From Arcanobacterium_A hippocoleae (GTDB lineage: Bacteria > Actinomycetota > Actinomycetes > Actinomycetales > Actinomycetaceae), in assembly GCF_031456295.1 (NCBI RefSeq), contig NZ_JAVDUJ010000001.1:1302001-1366000 (forward strand): a stretch of 64,000 nucleotides of DNA, in the 5' to 3' direction. Each line of letters starts with the position of its first letter. Within the stretch, counting starts at the first letter, position 1. Under the pieces are notes generated by a model. That model was not told where the DNA came from, did no database searches, and saw nothing but the letters and a program-made list of their open reading frames with translations. Position numbers and translations under genes: made by a program. Positions 8,954 to 17,864 of this stretch are shown piece by piece.

Positions 8954-10153
8954 GTGGATACTATCCTTCTCCCGATTATGTGGGTTATTGCCTGGATTAT
9001 GACGGGCGTACATAAACTTTTGACTCTTTTCGGATTGCCTGATGGCGCCGGTATTGGCTGGGTACTTTCAATCGTCGGAATGACGGTTGTAGTACGTGCC
9101 CTGATGATTCCGCTTTTTAACAAGCAGATGAAGTCAACGCGGATGGGGCAGCAGCTGCAGCCCGAAATGCAAAAGATTAAAAAGAAATATAAAGGGCGCA
9201 AGGATCCAATTTCACAACGGCGGATGCAAGAAGAAACGATGGCATTGTATCGTGAGTACGGTACTTCTCCATTTGCTTCATGTCTGCCAGTGGTGATTCA
9301 GATGCCGATTTTTTTCTCGCTCTTCCAATTGCTTCGGGCACTTGAACCAATTTCTACTGGAAAATATGGGCTTGCGAAATCAATTGGACCAATTGATCAG
9401 CATATCGCGAAAGAAATTTCGACCTCTACCGTATTCGGTGCTCCACTTTCAAGCTCAATTGGTAGTGCCCATCTTTATGAACAACCAAAGGCAGTTTATA
9501 TTGTTGCAGTGGTCATGATTTTGCTCTTGATTGTGACGCTATTCTTCACACAAAAGCAAATTATGACGAAGAATTTACCGGAGAGTGCACTCGATCCGAG
9601 TAACCCAATGTATAAGACGCAAAAATACATGCTTTACGGAATGCCGCTGATTTATGTATTTACTGGTACTACTTTCCAGGTTGGCGTATTGGTTTACTGG
9701 GTGACGGGTAATTTCTGGAATATTGGACAACAGACTTGGATGATTTATCGTCATCCAGCTCCGGGCTCAGCAGCTTACAAAGCGAAGCTTGAACGTGATC
9801 GAAAGAAGCGAATCGCTAAAGGATTGCCTCCTGAAGAAGATTCACGTAGTGGTTCGTTTAACGGGGAATTGCAAACTGGGCAACGTCAGCAGCCGCTAGG
9901 AAAGTCACGTTCTAAGAAAGCTTCTGGCAAGATTGATGCATTTGGCCGACCACTTCCCGAAAGTTTGCAGGAGAGTGCTGAGAATCCACAAGCAGATGAC
10001 GATGGTGCGGAGATTGGCGCTGATGGATTGACAGATGCACAGCGAGCACAGAAGCGATATGAACGACGTGCAGCTGAGCGGAAGCGAGCTCAAGCTAAGA
10101 AGCAGGCAAGGCAAAAGAAGCAAGCGCAGTCGAAGCGACATCGTAACTTCTAA
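8954..10153 (+). CDS. yidC: Membrane protein insertase YidC
   Basis: Oxa1/YidC/Alb3 insertase that works alone or with Sec to place membrane proteins. The GTG start at 8954 gives 399 residues. It has the actinobacterial short form without a large periplasmic domain: a first membrane helix near residues 5-25, then GIGWVLSIVGMTVVVRALMI with the conserved hydrophilic-groove arginine, a cytoplasmic hairpin (MKSTRMGQQLQPEMQKIKKK), a hydrophobic pair around LPVVIQMPIFFSLF, and later helices near residues 180-260. The C-terminal tail (about residues 270-399) is very basic, ending in Lys/Arg-rich repeats that probably contact ribosomes. A strong terminator follows. Confidence 0.95.
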   Translation: MDTILLPIMWVIAWIMTGVHKLLTLFGLPDGAGIGWVLSIVGMTVVVRALMIPLFNKQMKSTRMGQQLQPEMQKIKKKYKGRKDPISQRRMQEETMALYREYGTSPFASCLPVVIQMPIFFSLFQLLRALEPISTGKYGLAKSIGPIDQHIAKEISTSTVFGAPLSSSIGSAHLYEQPKAVYIVAVVMILLLIVTLFFTQKQIMTKNLPESALDPSNPMYKTQKYMLYGMPLIYVFTGTTFQVGVLVYWVTGNFWNIGQQTWMIYRHPAPGSAAYKAKLERDRKKRIAKGLPPEEDSRSGSFNGELQTGQRQQPLGKSRSKKASGKIDAFGRPLPESLQESAENPQADDDGAEIGADGLTDAQRAQKRYERRAAERKRAQAKKQARQKKQAQSKRHRNF

Positions 10154-10174
10154 AACGCTGTGAAAAAGTAAATG

Positions 10175-10218
10175 AAATTTTGGTGGTCTTTCTTTTGCTC
10201 GGAAGACCACCAAAATTT
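10175..10218 (+). terminator. Rho-independent terminator after yidC
   Basis: Perfect 16-bp stem (10175-10190 pairs with 10203-10218) with a 12-base loop and flanking A/T. It lies 22 bases past the yidC stop. It implies that jag is transcribed from its own promoter within 10219-10484; that stretch shows no gene. Confidence 0.85.
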
Positions 10219-10484
10219 ATATTGTGCTCTCCTTATCGATGTGAAGTAGAACGGTTGTAAAAACGACGCACCTCACACTGATAATTATTTGGAATAAGCA
10301 CGCTTTCCGATTCACCTTTGCCACTACTAAAAGTTAGTTTTCTAGTGATTCTTTCTGTGCGGAATGTGGTGGAGTTTTCGGCGTCTTGCTTCGCTCGATT
10401 CGCTTTTCCACTGTAAACTGTAAAAAGCAGACTTTTATATTTAATTAACACCAGCCAATCGGCAAGAGAATTTGAGGATCAATC

Positions 10485-11132
10485 ATGAATGAAGAAGAAT
10501 TTGAAGTAAAAGATTTGCGCGCACGTCTTGATGAAGAAGGTGAGCTTGCCGCAGATTATCTCGAAGAGTTGCTTGATATTGCAGATCTCGATGGAGATTT
10601 AGAAATCTCAATACAAGGTGAACGCGCAAATATCGCAATTGTTGCTGAAGATGGTGGAGATCGGAGATTAAAGCGGCTTATTGGTCGGCATGGCGAAACT
10701 CTTGATGCGCTACAAGAATTGACTCGTTTGGCTGTACAAGAACAAACCAATGAACGTTCCCGCTTGATGTTAGATTTGCTCGGATATCGGGAGAATCAGC
10801 GTGCAAAGATTCAGGATATTGCACGAGAAGCAGTAGCAGAAGTTGAAGAGACTGAAGAGCCTGTGGCTTTACGTCCAATGAATCCCTTTGAGCGGAAAGT
10901 AGTGCATGATGTTGTAGCTGCTGCAGGGCTCTACTCAGATTCTTCAGGTTTTGGTTCATCGCGGCATGTAGTAATTTATCTCGAAGAGCCAACTGTTGAA
11001 GAATTTGCTTACGAAGATGAAGATGAGATTAATTCAGTAGAATCTGCAGATTCACTCGAATCTGGGATTAGCGCTGACGAAATTGATGATTATGAAGTAG
11101 CAGCTGATTTCGGCGAGGAAGCAGAAGAATAA
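10485..11132 (+). CDS. jag: KH/R3H-domain RNA-binding protein (Jag/KhpB)
   Basis: 215-residue single-stranded nucleic-acid-binding protein, usually encoded beside yidC; family members (Jag, EloR, KhpB) influence cell elongation and bind RNA. A KH-like domain spans about residues 35-95 (RRLKRLIGRHGETLDALQEL). An R3H domain follows (RPMNPFERKVVHDVVAAAGL, then SSRHVVIYLEEP). The C-terminal 50 residues are very acidic. The N-terminal Jag domain of Firmicutes is absent, as is normal in actinobacteria. The ATG at 10485 has a GAGG ribosome site. Confidence 0.92.
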   Translation: MNEEEFEVKDLRARLDEEGELAADYLEELLDIADLDGDLEISIQGERANIAIVAEDGGDRRLKRLIGRHGETLDALQELTRLAVQEQTNERSRLMLDLLGYRENQRAKIQDIAREAVAEVEETEEPVALRPMNPFERKVVHDVVAAAGLYSDSSGFGSSRHVVIYLEEPTVEEFAYEDEDEINSVESADSLESGISADEIDDYEVAADFGEEAEE

Positions 11133-11220
11133 GTTTTCTATTGCTAATTATTTAGTCTTTACTTACCACTTTTAGTAGGTAATATTTCTTGTATCGTGAA
11201 TAGATGGTGGTTATTTTTAG

Positions 11221-11859
11221 ATGAATAATTTTTCAACTCAATCTCCGCCAGCGGGCGGTATTGAGAGATTTGGCGAAGAAGCCTGGCAGAAATTGCTTGG
11301 CTTTGCGCAATTACTAGAATCGGAAGGGCAACTCCGCGGTTTGGTTGGTCCACGTGAAATGGATAAATTATGGAGCCGGCACATCTTAAATTCCACTGCA
11401 TTGCTGGAGTTTTTACCTCACGGATCTGAATTATCAGATGTTGGTTCTGGTGCAGGGTTTCCTGGGATGGTGATTGCTGCAATTCGTCCTGATATTAATG
11501 TGTATCTTATTGAAACCATGGAACGTCGCGCGGACTGGCTGAAGTATGTTAAAGATGAATTAAAAATTCTGAATGTACAGGTGATTCGTGCAAGAGCAGA
11601 AGAATTGGTCGGAAAACATTCGACTAAGTTCGTAACTGCACGAGCCGTGGCTGCTCTGAAAAAATTAATTCCATGGACATTACCACTCGTTTCAGAGAAT
11701 GGATCCCTTTTAGCTTTGAAAGGGATCCGAGCTGAGGCTGAGATAGACGAAGCTAAAAAGCAACTGAAAAAGTATTCTGCCGCTTGGGCTGATATTTACG
11801 ATGTTGATGTTTGGGGTACTGATGAAGGAACGCGTGTACTCGAAGTGAAAAAGAAGTAG
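11221..11859 (+). CDS. rsmG: 16S rRNA (guanine(527)-N(7))-methyltransferase RsmG
   Basis: SAM-dependent methyltransferase (GidB) that makes m7G527 in 16S rRNA. The SAM motif is LSDVGSGAGFPGMVIA, preceded by the family motif LWSRHILNSTAL and followed by VTARAVAALKKLIPW. It has 212 residues, full length. It sits between jag and parA, the usual actinobacterial order. Loss of this enzyme is known to give low-level streptomycin resistance; this copy appears intact. Confidence 0.95.
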   Translation: MNNFSTQSPPAGGIERFGEEAWQKLLGFAQLLESEGQLRGLVGPREMDKLWSRHILNSTALLEFLPHGSELSDVGSGAGFPGMVIAAIRPDINVYLIETMERRADWLKYVKDELKILNVQVIRARAEELVGKHSTKFVTARAVAALKKLIPWTLPLVSENGSLLALKGIRAEAEIDEAKKQLKKYSAAWADIYDVDVWGTDEGTRVLEVKKK

Positions 11860-11910
11860 CGATAACGAGATTTTTGCATTAACTTTGAAAAGTTTTGAAC
11901 TTTAATATCG

Positions 11911-11926
11911 TGTTTCACGTGAAACA
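11911..11926. promoter_or_regulatory. parS site (perfect)
   Basis: TGTTTCACGTGAAACA, the exact consensus parS palindrome bound by ParB. It lies between rsmG and parA. Confidence 0.95.
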
Positions 11927-11964
11927 AAAAATAAATAATATTTTGTTGAATTTGAATATGTGAA

Positions 11965-11980
11965 TGTTTCAAGTGAAACA
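11965..11980. promoter_or_regulatory. parS-like site (one mismatch)
   Basis: TGTTTCAAGTGAAACA differs from consensus only at one central position (A for C), 54 bases from the perfect site. It is probably a weaker ParB site. Confidence 0.75.
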
Positions 11981-12033
11981 TCATAGATTTGGAAGTTTAC
12001 CCGATTCTAGTTAACACGAGATTTGAGAACTAA

Positions 12034-12213
12034 TTGAAGATCCTGATTCAAAAACACAAAATACATATCGAATATATCGTGTTGCATGAGCAGGAGAATA
12101 TCTCAAAATTTATACATTCAGGAATTGTTTTTAGATGGGATAAAAACAAGGACTACGAAAATGATCTATTCCCATTGTGGACAAAATCTGAGTATATTTG
12201 GAAAACGAAGTAA
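12034..12213 (+). CDS. Possible small ORF or gene remnant upstream of parA
   Basis: A TTG-initiated frame of 59 codons ends ten bases before parA, its stop codon overlapping the parA ribosome site. The peptide has protein-like composition (SGIVFRWDKNKDYENDLFPL, then WTKSEYIW), vaguely like the FPLW segment of small DUF2750-type proteins. There is no good ribosome site and the frame is AT-rich. It may be a decayed gene end or a leader coupled to parA; chance is also possible. Confidence 0.22.
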   Translation: MKILIQKHKIHIEYIVLHEQENISKFIHSGIVFRWDKNKDYENDLFPLWTKSEYIWKTK

Positions 12214-12222
12214 GGAGAATCA

Positions 12223-13176
12223 ATGACAGAGCCAACGAAAGAAGTAACTGGTACTGATTCTGATACCGCATCAGCTGTAAAAACAGCGAGCGAGGATGAA
12301 TTATTTGACTCTCCGCTTGGCGCTGAGCTTGCACTGGATTTACAGTTACTGCGGAAAATTGAGAGCACCCCATTCAAAAAGCCGCAAAAAACCAGAATAA
12401 TTACTGTAGCTAACCAAAAAGGCGGTGTGGGTAAAACTACTTCGGCTGTTAATATCGCAGCAGCACTTGCAAAATACGGGTTAAAAGTAGTGTTGATAGA
12501 TGCAGATCCACAAGGTAATGCTTCTACCGCGCTTGGCGTAGTACATTCAGTTGGTACGCAATCAGTATATGAAGTGATCAATCGATCCTTATCGATTTTT
12601 GATGTACTTACAGTTTCTCCAAATTTAGAAAATTTAGCAGTAGTACCTTCGACAATCGATCTCTCTTCAGTAGAGATCGAGTTAGTGCAAGGTGAAGCAC
12701 GCGAATATCGTCTCCGAGATGCTATTACTCAATATCTCGATGTTTCACGTGAAACGGAAGCGGTTCCAGATTACATAATCATTGATTGTCCGCCGTCATT
12801 AGGGATGCTTACACTCAATGCGCTTGTTGCGGCGAATGAAATATTGATTCCAATTCAAACAGAGTACTATGCGCTTGAAGGTTTAACGCAATTATTGAAG
12901 ACGATTGAAAACGTTCGAGCGAATCTCCAACCAAATCTAGTTGTCAGCACGATTTTGCTCACAATGTATGATAAGCGTACAAATTTAGCACAAGATGTTG
13001 CGGCAGAGGTGCGTGAATACTTTCCGAATGAAACACTCTCATTTGAAATTCCGCGCTCAGTACGAATTTCTGAGGCACCTAGTTTCGGGCAATCGATTAT
13101 TACATACGATCCACGATCTACCGGAGCGATCGCGTATTTGGCTGCGGCCAAAGAAATAGCTGAACGAGCTGAATAA
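12223..13176 (+). CDS. parA: Chromosome partitioning ATPase ParA (Soj)
   Basis: Deviant Walker A ATPase that, with ParB bound to parS, segregates newly replicated origins. KGGVGKTT lies at residues 66-73 with the signature lysine; other motifs are LIDADPQGNAS and DYIIIDCPPSLGML. The N-terminal ~55 residues are an extra acidic extension common in actinobacteria. AAGGAG lies seven bases before the ATG. The gene carries an internal parS-like site (12741-12756) and is followed by another parS before parB. Confidence 0.96.
   Translation: MTEPTKEVTGTDSDTASAVKTASEDELFDSPLGAELALDLQLLRKIESTPFKKPQKTRIITVANQKGGVGKTTSAVNIAAALAKYGLKVVLIDADPQGNASTALGVVHSVGTQSVYEVINRSLSIFDVLTVSPNLENLAVVPSTIDLSSVEIELVQGEAREYRLRDAITQYLDVSRETEAVPDYIIIDCPPSLGMLTLNALVAANEILIPIQTEYYALEGLTQLLKTIENVRANLQPNLVVSTILLTMYDKRTNLAQDVAAEVREYFPNETLSFEIPRSVRISEAPSFGQSIITYDPRSTGAIAYLAAAKEIAERAE
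12741..12756. promoter_or_regulatory. parS-like site inside parA
   Basis: TGTTTCACGTGAAACG, one mismatch at the final base, within the parA coding sequence where it encodes VSRETE. Intragenic parS copies in parA/parB are known in several bacteria. Confidence 0.85.
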
Positions 13177-13180
13177 TCGA

Positions 13181-13196
13181 TGTTTCACGTGAAACA
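13181..13196. promoter_or_regulatory. parS site (perfect) between parA and parB
   Basis: Exact TGTTTCACGTGAAACA beginning five bases after the parA stop codon. Confidence 0.95.
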
Positions 13197-13231
13197 TCAT
13201 AATTTTGATTAAAAGAATTTAAGGAGTGGAA

Positions 13232-14428
13232 ATGGCTGAAAGAAGACGAGGATTAGGGCGGGGGATTGGCGCGCTGATTCCTGAAAGCCAGCGAGAGTCT
13301 AAAAATAGTCCAATTGATGTATTTTTTACAAAACCGAATCTAAAATCGAATAGCGAAGCTGAGCGCACCGATATAGCAGCGTCGTTTATTGCGGATCAGC
13401 CGATTAATAATCAGAACAAAAAAGAGCGAAAGCAAAAGTCGAGCAAAAATAGAGTTAAAGAACAGCGATCTGTAACAACTCAGAAAATAAATGAAACTGC
13501 TGATTCAGGAAACGCGATTTCTAATCACGCACAGAAAAAAGCGAAAGTTTATGAGCGTAGTAAAGCGCAAGACACTGTAAATGATGAAAATGAATTAGTA
13601 CCAGTACCGGGTGTTACATTTGGAGAAATTCCAGTTTTTGAAATAGTGCCAAATACAAAGCAGCCGCGGCAGATTTTTGACGAAGAAGATTTAGATGAAT
13701 TAGCTGCTTCGATCAAAGAAGTGGGCGTATTACAACCAATCGTTGTACGCCCACTAAATGAAAAAATCAAAGATAATCCAAGTGCCCGGTACGAACTAAT
13801 TATGGGTGAACGCCGCTGGCGTGCATCTCAATTAGCAGGTAAAGACACTGTTCCAGCAATTGTTCGACGCACTGAAGACGAAGATCTATTACGTGATGCA
13901 CTATTGGAAAATCTTCATCGTGCGCAACTTAATGCACTTGAAGAAGCAGCAGCATATCAACAACTATTGGAAGATTTCCAATGCACACAAGAAGAGCTAT
14001 CTCGCCGTATCGCAAGATCAAGACCACAAATTTCAAACACTTTGCGATTACTTAAATTACCGGCATTAGTGCAACGGCGGGTCGCATCAGGTGTGCTATC
14101 AGCAGGGCATGCAAGAGCCCTTTTAGCTTTACCGGATGCAGCTGCAATGGAGCGAATTGCGCAACGAATTGTTGCAGAAGGACTTTCTGTGCGAGCAACG
14201 GAAGAAATTGTTGCCCTTGGCGAAAATATTGAAATGAAACCGAGTCGGCAAAACCGAAGTTATACGCAGGCGCCGGAATTATCTGAACTTGCTACACGCC
14301 TTGGAGAAAGATTTGAAACGCGTGTGAAGGTTTCGCTCGGTCTGCGAAAAGGAAAAATTACAATTGATTTCGCATCAACCGAAGATCTAAATCGAATCCT
14401 TGCCGCAATCAATGAAAAACCAATATAA
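13232..14428 (+). CDS. parB: Chromosome partitioning protein ParB (Spo0J)
   Basis: CTP-dependent DNA clamp that loads at parS and spreads. The ATG at 13232 is six bases after AAGGAG; an in-frame GTG six bases upstream is less likely. The N-terminus (MAERRRGLGRGIGALIP) holds the conserved ParA-contacting region. A long Lys/Gln/Ser-rich linker spans about residues 20-120. The ParB catalytic domain follows (IVPNTKQPRQIFDEEDLDEL, GERRWRAS with the GERRxR CTP-binding motif, ENLHRAQLNALEEA), then the parS-binding helix-turn-helix (IARSRPQISNTLRLLKLP) and a C-terminal dimerisation domain. Confidence 0.96.
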   Translation: MAERRRGLGRGIGALIPESQRESKNSPIDVFFTKPNLKSNSEAERTDIAASFIADQPINNQNKKERKQKSSKNRVKEQRSVTTQKINETADSGNAISNHAQKKAKVYERSKAQDTVNDENELVPVPGVTFGEIPVFEIVPNTKQPRQIFDEEDLDELAASIKEVGVLQPIVVRPLNEKIKDNPSARYELIMGERRWRASQLAGKDTVPAIVRRTEDEDLLRDALLENLHRAQLNALEEAAAYQQLLEDFQCTQEELSRRIARSRPQISNTLRLLKLPALVQRRVASGVLSAGHARALLALPDAAAMERIAQRIVAEGLSVRATEEIVALGENIEMKPSRQNRSYTQAPELSELATRLGERFETRVKVSLGLRKGKITIDFASTEDLNRILAAINEKPI

Positions 14429-14467
14429 AATTTTTGGGGCGTTTCACGTGAAACGCCCCAAAAATTT
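14428..14467. terminator. 40-bp perfect palindrome: terminator with embedded parS
   Basis: From the last base of the parB stop, 14428-14447 is the exact reverse complement of 14448-14467. Its centre, 14440-14455, is CGTTTCACGTGAAACG, a parS with changes only at the two outer bases. G/C-rich flanks plus A/T tracts make it a bidirectional Rho-independent terminator between the convergent parB and trxB genes. Confidence 0.88.
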
Positions 14468-14497
14468 ATTTATAAAAGAAAATATGTTCTGAAAGGA

Positions 14498-15433
14498 TCA
14501 AGCGCGATCAGTGAGATATTCTTGGGCATCAATCGCGGCAGCGCAGCCAGATCCAGCAGCTGTGATTGCTTGCCGATAATGATGGTCTACTACGTCGCCA
14601 CACGCAAATACGCCAGGAAGATTCGTAGCTGTGGACGGAGAAGCAACTTTAATATAGCCACTTTCGTCACATTCAATTTCCTGTGAAACCACTTTAGAAC
14701 GAGGCTCATGACCGATTGCAACAAACATTCCATGCGCAGCTAAATCGCGTTCTGCACCAGTGACAGTATCGCGTAGAACAAGGGAGTTGAGTTTGCCAGA
14801 TCCGTCGCCTTTTGCTTCCACAACTTGGGAATTCCAATGTATCTTTATATTGTCCATTGTGAGCAGACGGTCAGCCAGCACTTTCGATGCGCGTAATTGA
14901 TCACGACGGTGAATCAGATGCACAGTAGAACCGAATCGGGCAAGGAACAAAGCTTCCGTAACGGCAGAATCACCGCCGCCAATAACGGCGATCTCTTGAT
15001 TTCGGAAGAAGAAACCATCACATGTAGCGCAATAGGAAACACCTTTTCCAGAATATTTGGCTTCACCGGTTACTCCGAGTTTCTTATATGCCGAACCGAG
15101 CGCAAGGATTACAGCTTTTGCTTTATACTCCTGATCTTCAGTTTTGATAGTTTTAATATCGCCAGTTAAAGATAGCTCAACAGCATCTTCATATTCCACA
15201 CTGGCACCAAATTTCTCTGCCTGTGCCTGCATTTTTTCCATCAGCTCTGGCCCGAGAATTCCATCAGGCCAACCAGGAAAATTCTCCACTTCAGTAGTTG
15301 TCATTAAAGCACCACCGGCATCTAATGCGCCTGCGAGTACAAGCGGTTTGAGCCCTGCGCGTGCAGTGTAAATAGCGGCAGTCCAACCAGCTGGACCAGA
15401 TCCGACAATGATTACATCACGAATTTCAGACAT
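14498..15433 (-). CDS. trxB: Thioredoxin reductase
   Basis: FAD/NADPH flavoenzyme that reduces thioredoxin. FAD-binding GSGPAGWTAAIYTARAGL lies near the N-terminus; the redox centre is CATC (VSYCATCDGFFF) and NADPH-binding GGGDSAVTEALFLA follows. I start it at ATG 15433 (MSEIRDVIIVGSGPAG) because GAGAGG lies just upstream; the open frame continues 22 codons further without homology. 311 residues is typical. In mycobacteria trxB is followed by trxC; no thioredoxin gene is beside it here. Confidence 0.95.
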   Translation of the reverse strand: MSEIRDVIIVGSGPAGWTAAIYTARAGLKPLVLAGALDAGGALMTTTEVENFPGWPDGILGPELMEKMQAQAEKFGASVEYEDAVELSLTGDIKTIKTEDQEYKAKAVILALGSAYKKLGVTGEAKYSGKGVSYCATCDGFFFRNQEIAVIGGGDSAVTEALFLARFGSTVHLIHRRDQLRASKVLADRLLTMDNIKIHWNSQVVEAKGDGSGKLNSLVLRDTVTGAERDLAAHGMFVAIGHEPRSKVVSQEIECDESGYIKVASPSTATNLPGVFACGDVVDHHYRQAITAAGSGCAAAIDAQEYLTDRA

Positions 15434-15527
15434 ATTTCCTCTCATTCTTTGATTATCAAATTGCAGAGTGAAACTTTCCGTAAAGTTTTCATTTCGCAAT
15501 AGTGCACGCAGAGGTGCTGAATTAGAA

Positions 15528-17675
15528 TTATTTCAGTGTTATATTAACGATTTCAGCTCTGTTTTCATTCCCGGTACTTGGGATTTGATCGATCCAGAGC
15601 AGGAACTTTTTCGTTTTCATCGGCTGCGTTGCCTTTAGTGAAAGGGTAGCTGAAAATTCGGCCTCAGCGATCTTTTCAGCTTTCGCAAGAATATTTGCGT
15701 CAACAGGATGAGCAGCATCGAGTTTGCGCCATTGAATTAGACCACCGTTAGAACGAGTGTTAATTAATACTTCATTGAGAGTCGTTTCTTCTTTCAATGT
15801 AATTACAACTCCCAATTTACCCTGCTCGTAGACCGCCGGAGTACGGAACCACCAAGTGCTCCAAGCAGTTTCTGGATTATCGTCTGCAAGATTCTGCAAA
15901 CCTTGTTTCAGCGAAGCAGCAGCTGAATTATTTTCAGCCAAGAGGGAAGTATCTGAAGAAACCAGTTCAAGCGATTCGATGACGGCTGGCACAGCTACTG
16001 CAGGGGCAGCAGCCGCTGCTTGTTTCTCAGCTTTTTCGTCATTATTTTTTGGATTATCTTCTGTTGTGCTTTGCACAGTTCCCGGATCAGCATCCTCGGC
16101 ATCAAGCGGCTGAAGTACACGCCAGAATCCAAAAAGTAGTGCAAATGTAATAACTCCAAGGAAAAAGAGCAACACTAAAGTAGCAGAATTTAAGCGTGAA
16201 TTTTGCGCAGGAGGTTGCTGCGAGAGCACTTCTTTTGCCTGCATGGATTGCGTCTTAGCCGCCACCTCTTGGAAAGAGTCATCCAATTCTCGCGAAACAA
16301 TGCTTGGATTAGCTGTATCGCTGAAAGTTTCGCCCGTAATCGCTGTTTTAGCTGTTACTTCAATCTCAGCTACAGTTTCGGAAGCGATCTCAATCGTATT
16401 TGAGCTTGATTCATCACCCGCAGGATCATGAAGCGAATCTGCAACAGTATTCGGGGAAGACGCATTTTCAGGATCCGCTGAATCTTCATTGCCAGCCAAT
16501 GGATCATCAACAGCTGGAACGGATAAAATTTCTTGCACCAAATCGGACGGAGAAGCATCAGCGGAGGCTACTATTTGCGATGTTTCCACACTGGAATGAG
16601 CAGTATCGGCGCTTACTAGATCCGCAGCAAGTGAATTAACTGAATCCGCATCATCATTTACCACTTCGGCAAGCGGCAGATCTGCGATATTTTCAGTTGC
16701 GCTCAAGCTGTTGGCAGCAGTGCTTGCAGGATCAGTGCTGGCAGCAGAAACTTTTGGCCAATTCGGAGTGATCGCCAAATTCGCGTTTTCTGCTGCAACC
16801 TCCTCCAAAAATTCATCTGACGCCAATGGATTTTCAATATTGGCAGAAAGATCATCTGCAAACGCACTCGCAATATTGAGTGTGGAAAGAAATTGCGAAA
16901 TCGCTGCATTATTCCAAGGTGCAAGTAACCGCATGAAATCACCGGCGGATTGTGGACCATTACCATTGATTTCATTGCGGAAAACGTCAATGATTTGCTG
17001 CGGCAGATTGCTTCCGGTAGCCATCGCAAAAGCTTCGTGGACGCGTGCATCATGCTCGGATGGATCTTGTGGGAAATCTTCACCCAAAAGCAGGGCAGCA
17101 AGGAACACCACAAGACCACGTGCTTCCGCTCGATCCAGCTGCTCGCTTGAAAGATCCAGGACGGCTCCGTGCAGCGGCGCAAGCACTCCTAAACCGTCAA
17201 GGATTACTTGATTTGCATCAGTAAGATAAATATTTGCTGCATTGAGATGGAGACAGCGCAAACCAAAATGCCGCGCGTTTGCAATTATCCGTGCTACCTG
17301 ACCAATCATGGCGTGTACAAAATCTGATGGGAGCAACGATTTCTGATCAGGAGATTTCGGGGCGGCACGAAGCGCAGTCGAAAGATTTTTCCCAAGCGGA
17401 AATTCGGTAAAAATCACTGTGCTTGACGGTGTTTCTTCCACGCTGATAATCGCTACGGATTGTGAATCGCGAAATAGTGAAGCGCGCCGAGCGCCATCAA
17501 CAGCTCCTGCGCAAAATGGATGATCTGCATCAATTACAATTGCGCGCAGCTTCCGTGAAAGCACCTGATCATCGGCAACCCAGCTGGCAGTTTGCGGGGC
17601 GTGATACTGATGCGCAGTGAGTTTTACGAGTTCGTAACGATCTGCAATGAGAGTTTTTGCAACAGAGTCTTCCAA
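15528..17675 (-). CDS. Pseudokinase with C-terminal extracellular domain (Rv3910 C-half homologue)
   Basis: 715-residue protein in the place of mycobacterial Rv3910, which is a MurJ flippase fused to a pseudokinase and an extracellular domain. Here only the latter parts are present. Residues 1-265 have a kinase fold (begins TLIADRYELVKL), but the catalytic loop reads HLNAAN instead of HRDxxxxN and the DFG position reads DGLG, so it is probably inactive. A long Ala/Asp/Ser/Glu-rich linker spans about 265-500, then a membrane helix (TLVLLFFLGVITFALLFGFW) and an outside discoidin-like domain to the end. The apparent start is TTG 17675, with an in-frame stop two codons upstream. In relatives the pseudokinase binds the FHA protein FhaA to control peptidoglycan synthesis. 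Confidence 0.8.
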   Translation of the reverse strand: MEDSVAKTLIADRYELVKLTAHQYHAPQTASWVADDQVLSRKLRAIVIDADHPFCAGAVDGARRASLFRDSQSVAIISVEETPSSTVIFTEFPLGKNLSTALRAAPKSPDQKSLLPSDFVHAMIGQVARIIANARHFGLRCLHLNAANIYLTDANQVILDGLGVLAPLHGAVLDLSSEQLDRAEARGLVVFLAALLLGEDFPQDPSEHDARVHEAFAMATGSNLPQQIIDVFRNEINGNGPQSAGDFMRLLAPWNNAAISQFLSTLNIASAFADDLSANIENPLASDEFLEEVAAENANLAITPNWPKVSAASTDPASTAANSLSATENIADLPLAEVVNDDADSVNSLAADLVSADTAHSSVETSQIVASADASPSDLVQEILSVPAVDDPLAGNEDSADPENASSPNTVADSLHDPAGDESSSNTIEIASETVAEIEVTAKTAITGETFSDTANPSIVSRELDDSFQEVAAKTQSMQAKEVLSQQPPAQNSRLNSATLVLLFFLGVITFALLFGFWRVLQPLDAEDADPGTVQSTTEDNPKNNDEKAEKQAAAAAPAVAVPAVIESLELVSSDTSLLAENNSAAASLKQGLQNLADDNPETAWSTWWFRTPAVYEQGKLGVVITLKEETTLNEVLINTRSNGGLIQWRKLDAAHPVDANILAKAEKIAEAEFSATLSLKATQPMKTKKFLLWIDQIPSTGNENRAEIVNITLK

Positions 17676-17864
17676 AATTCAATCACCATGTAATCGTGCT
17701 CGGGAAAGAAGCACAAGCTAAATGATTGCCCATGCTTCATGGTTATACTTCAGATCAAGTCTACCTGCTAGTAGTCGGTCAATGCGTAAAGACAAGACCG
17801 TGAAGCAAGTAATACTATTTGTGCAAATTCAAAAGAAATCGGCGGCAACGCAAATATCCAATAT

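Noticed and set aside
10233..10451. Minus-strand frame between yidC and jag
   Set aside because: No ribosome site, no homology by eye; probably chance in AT-rich DNA.
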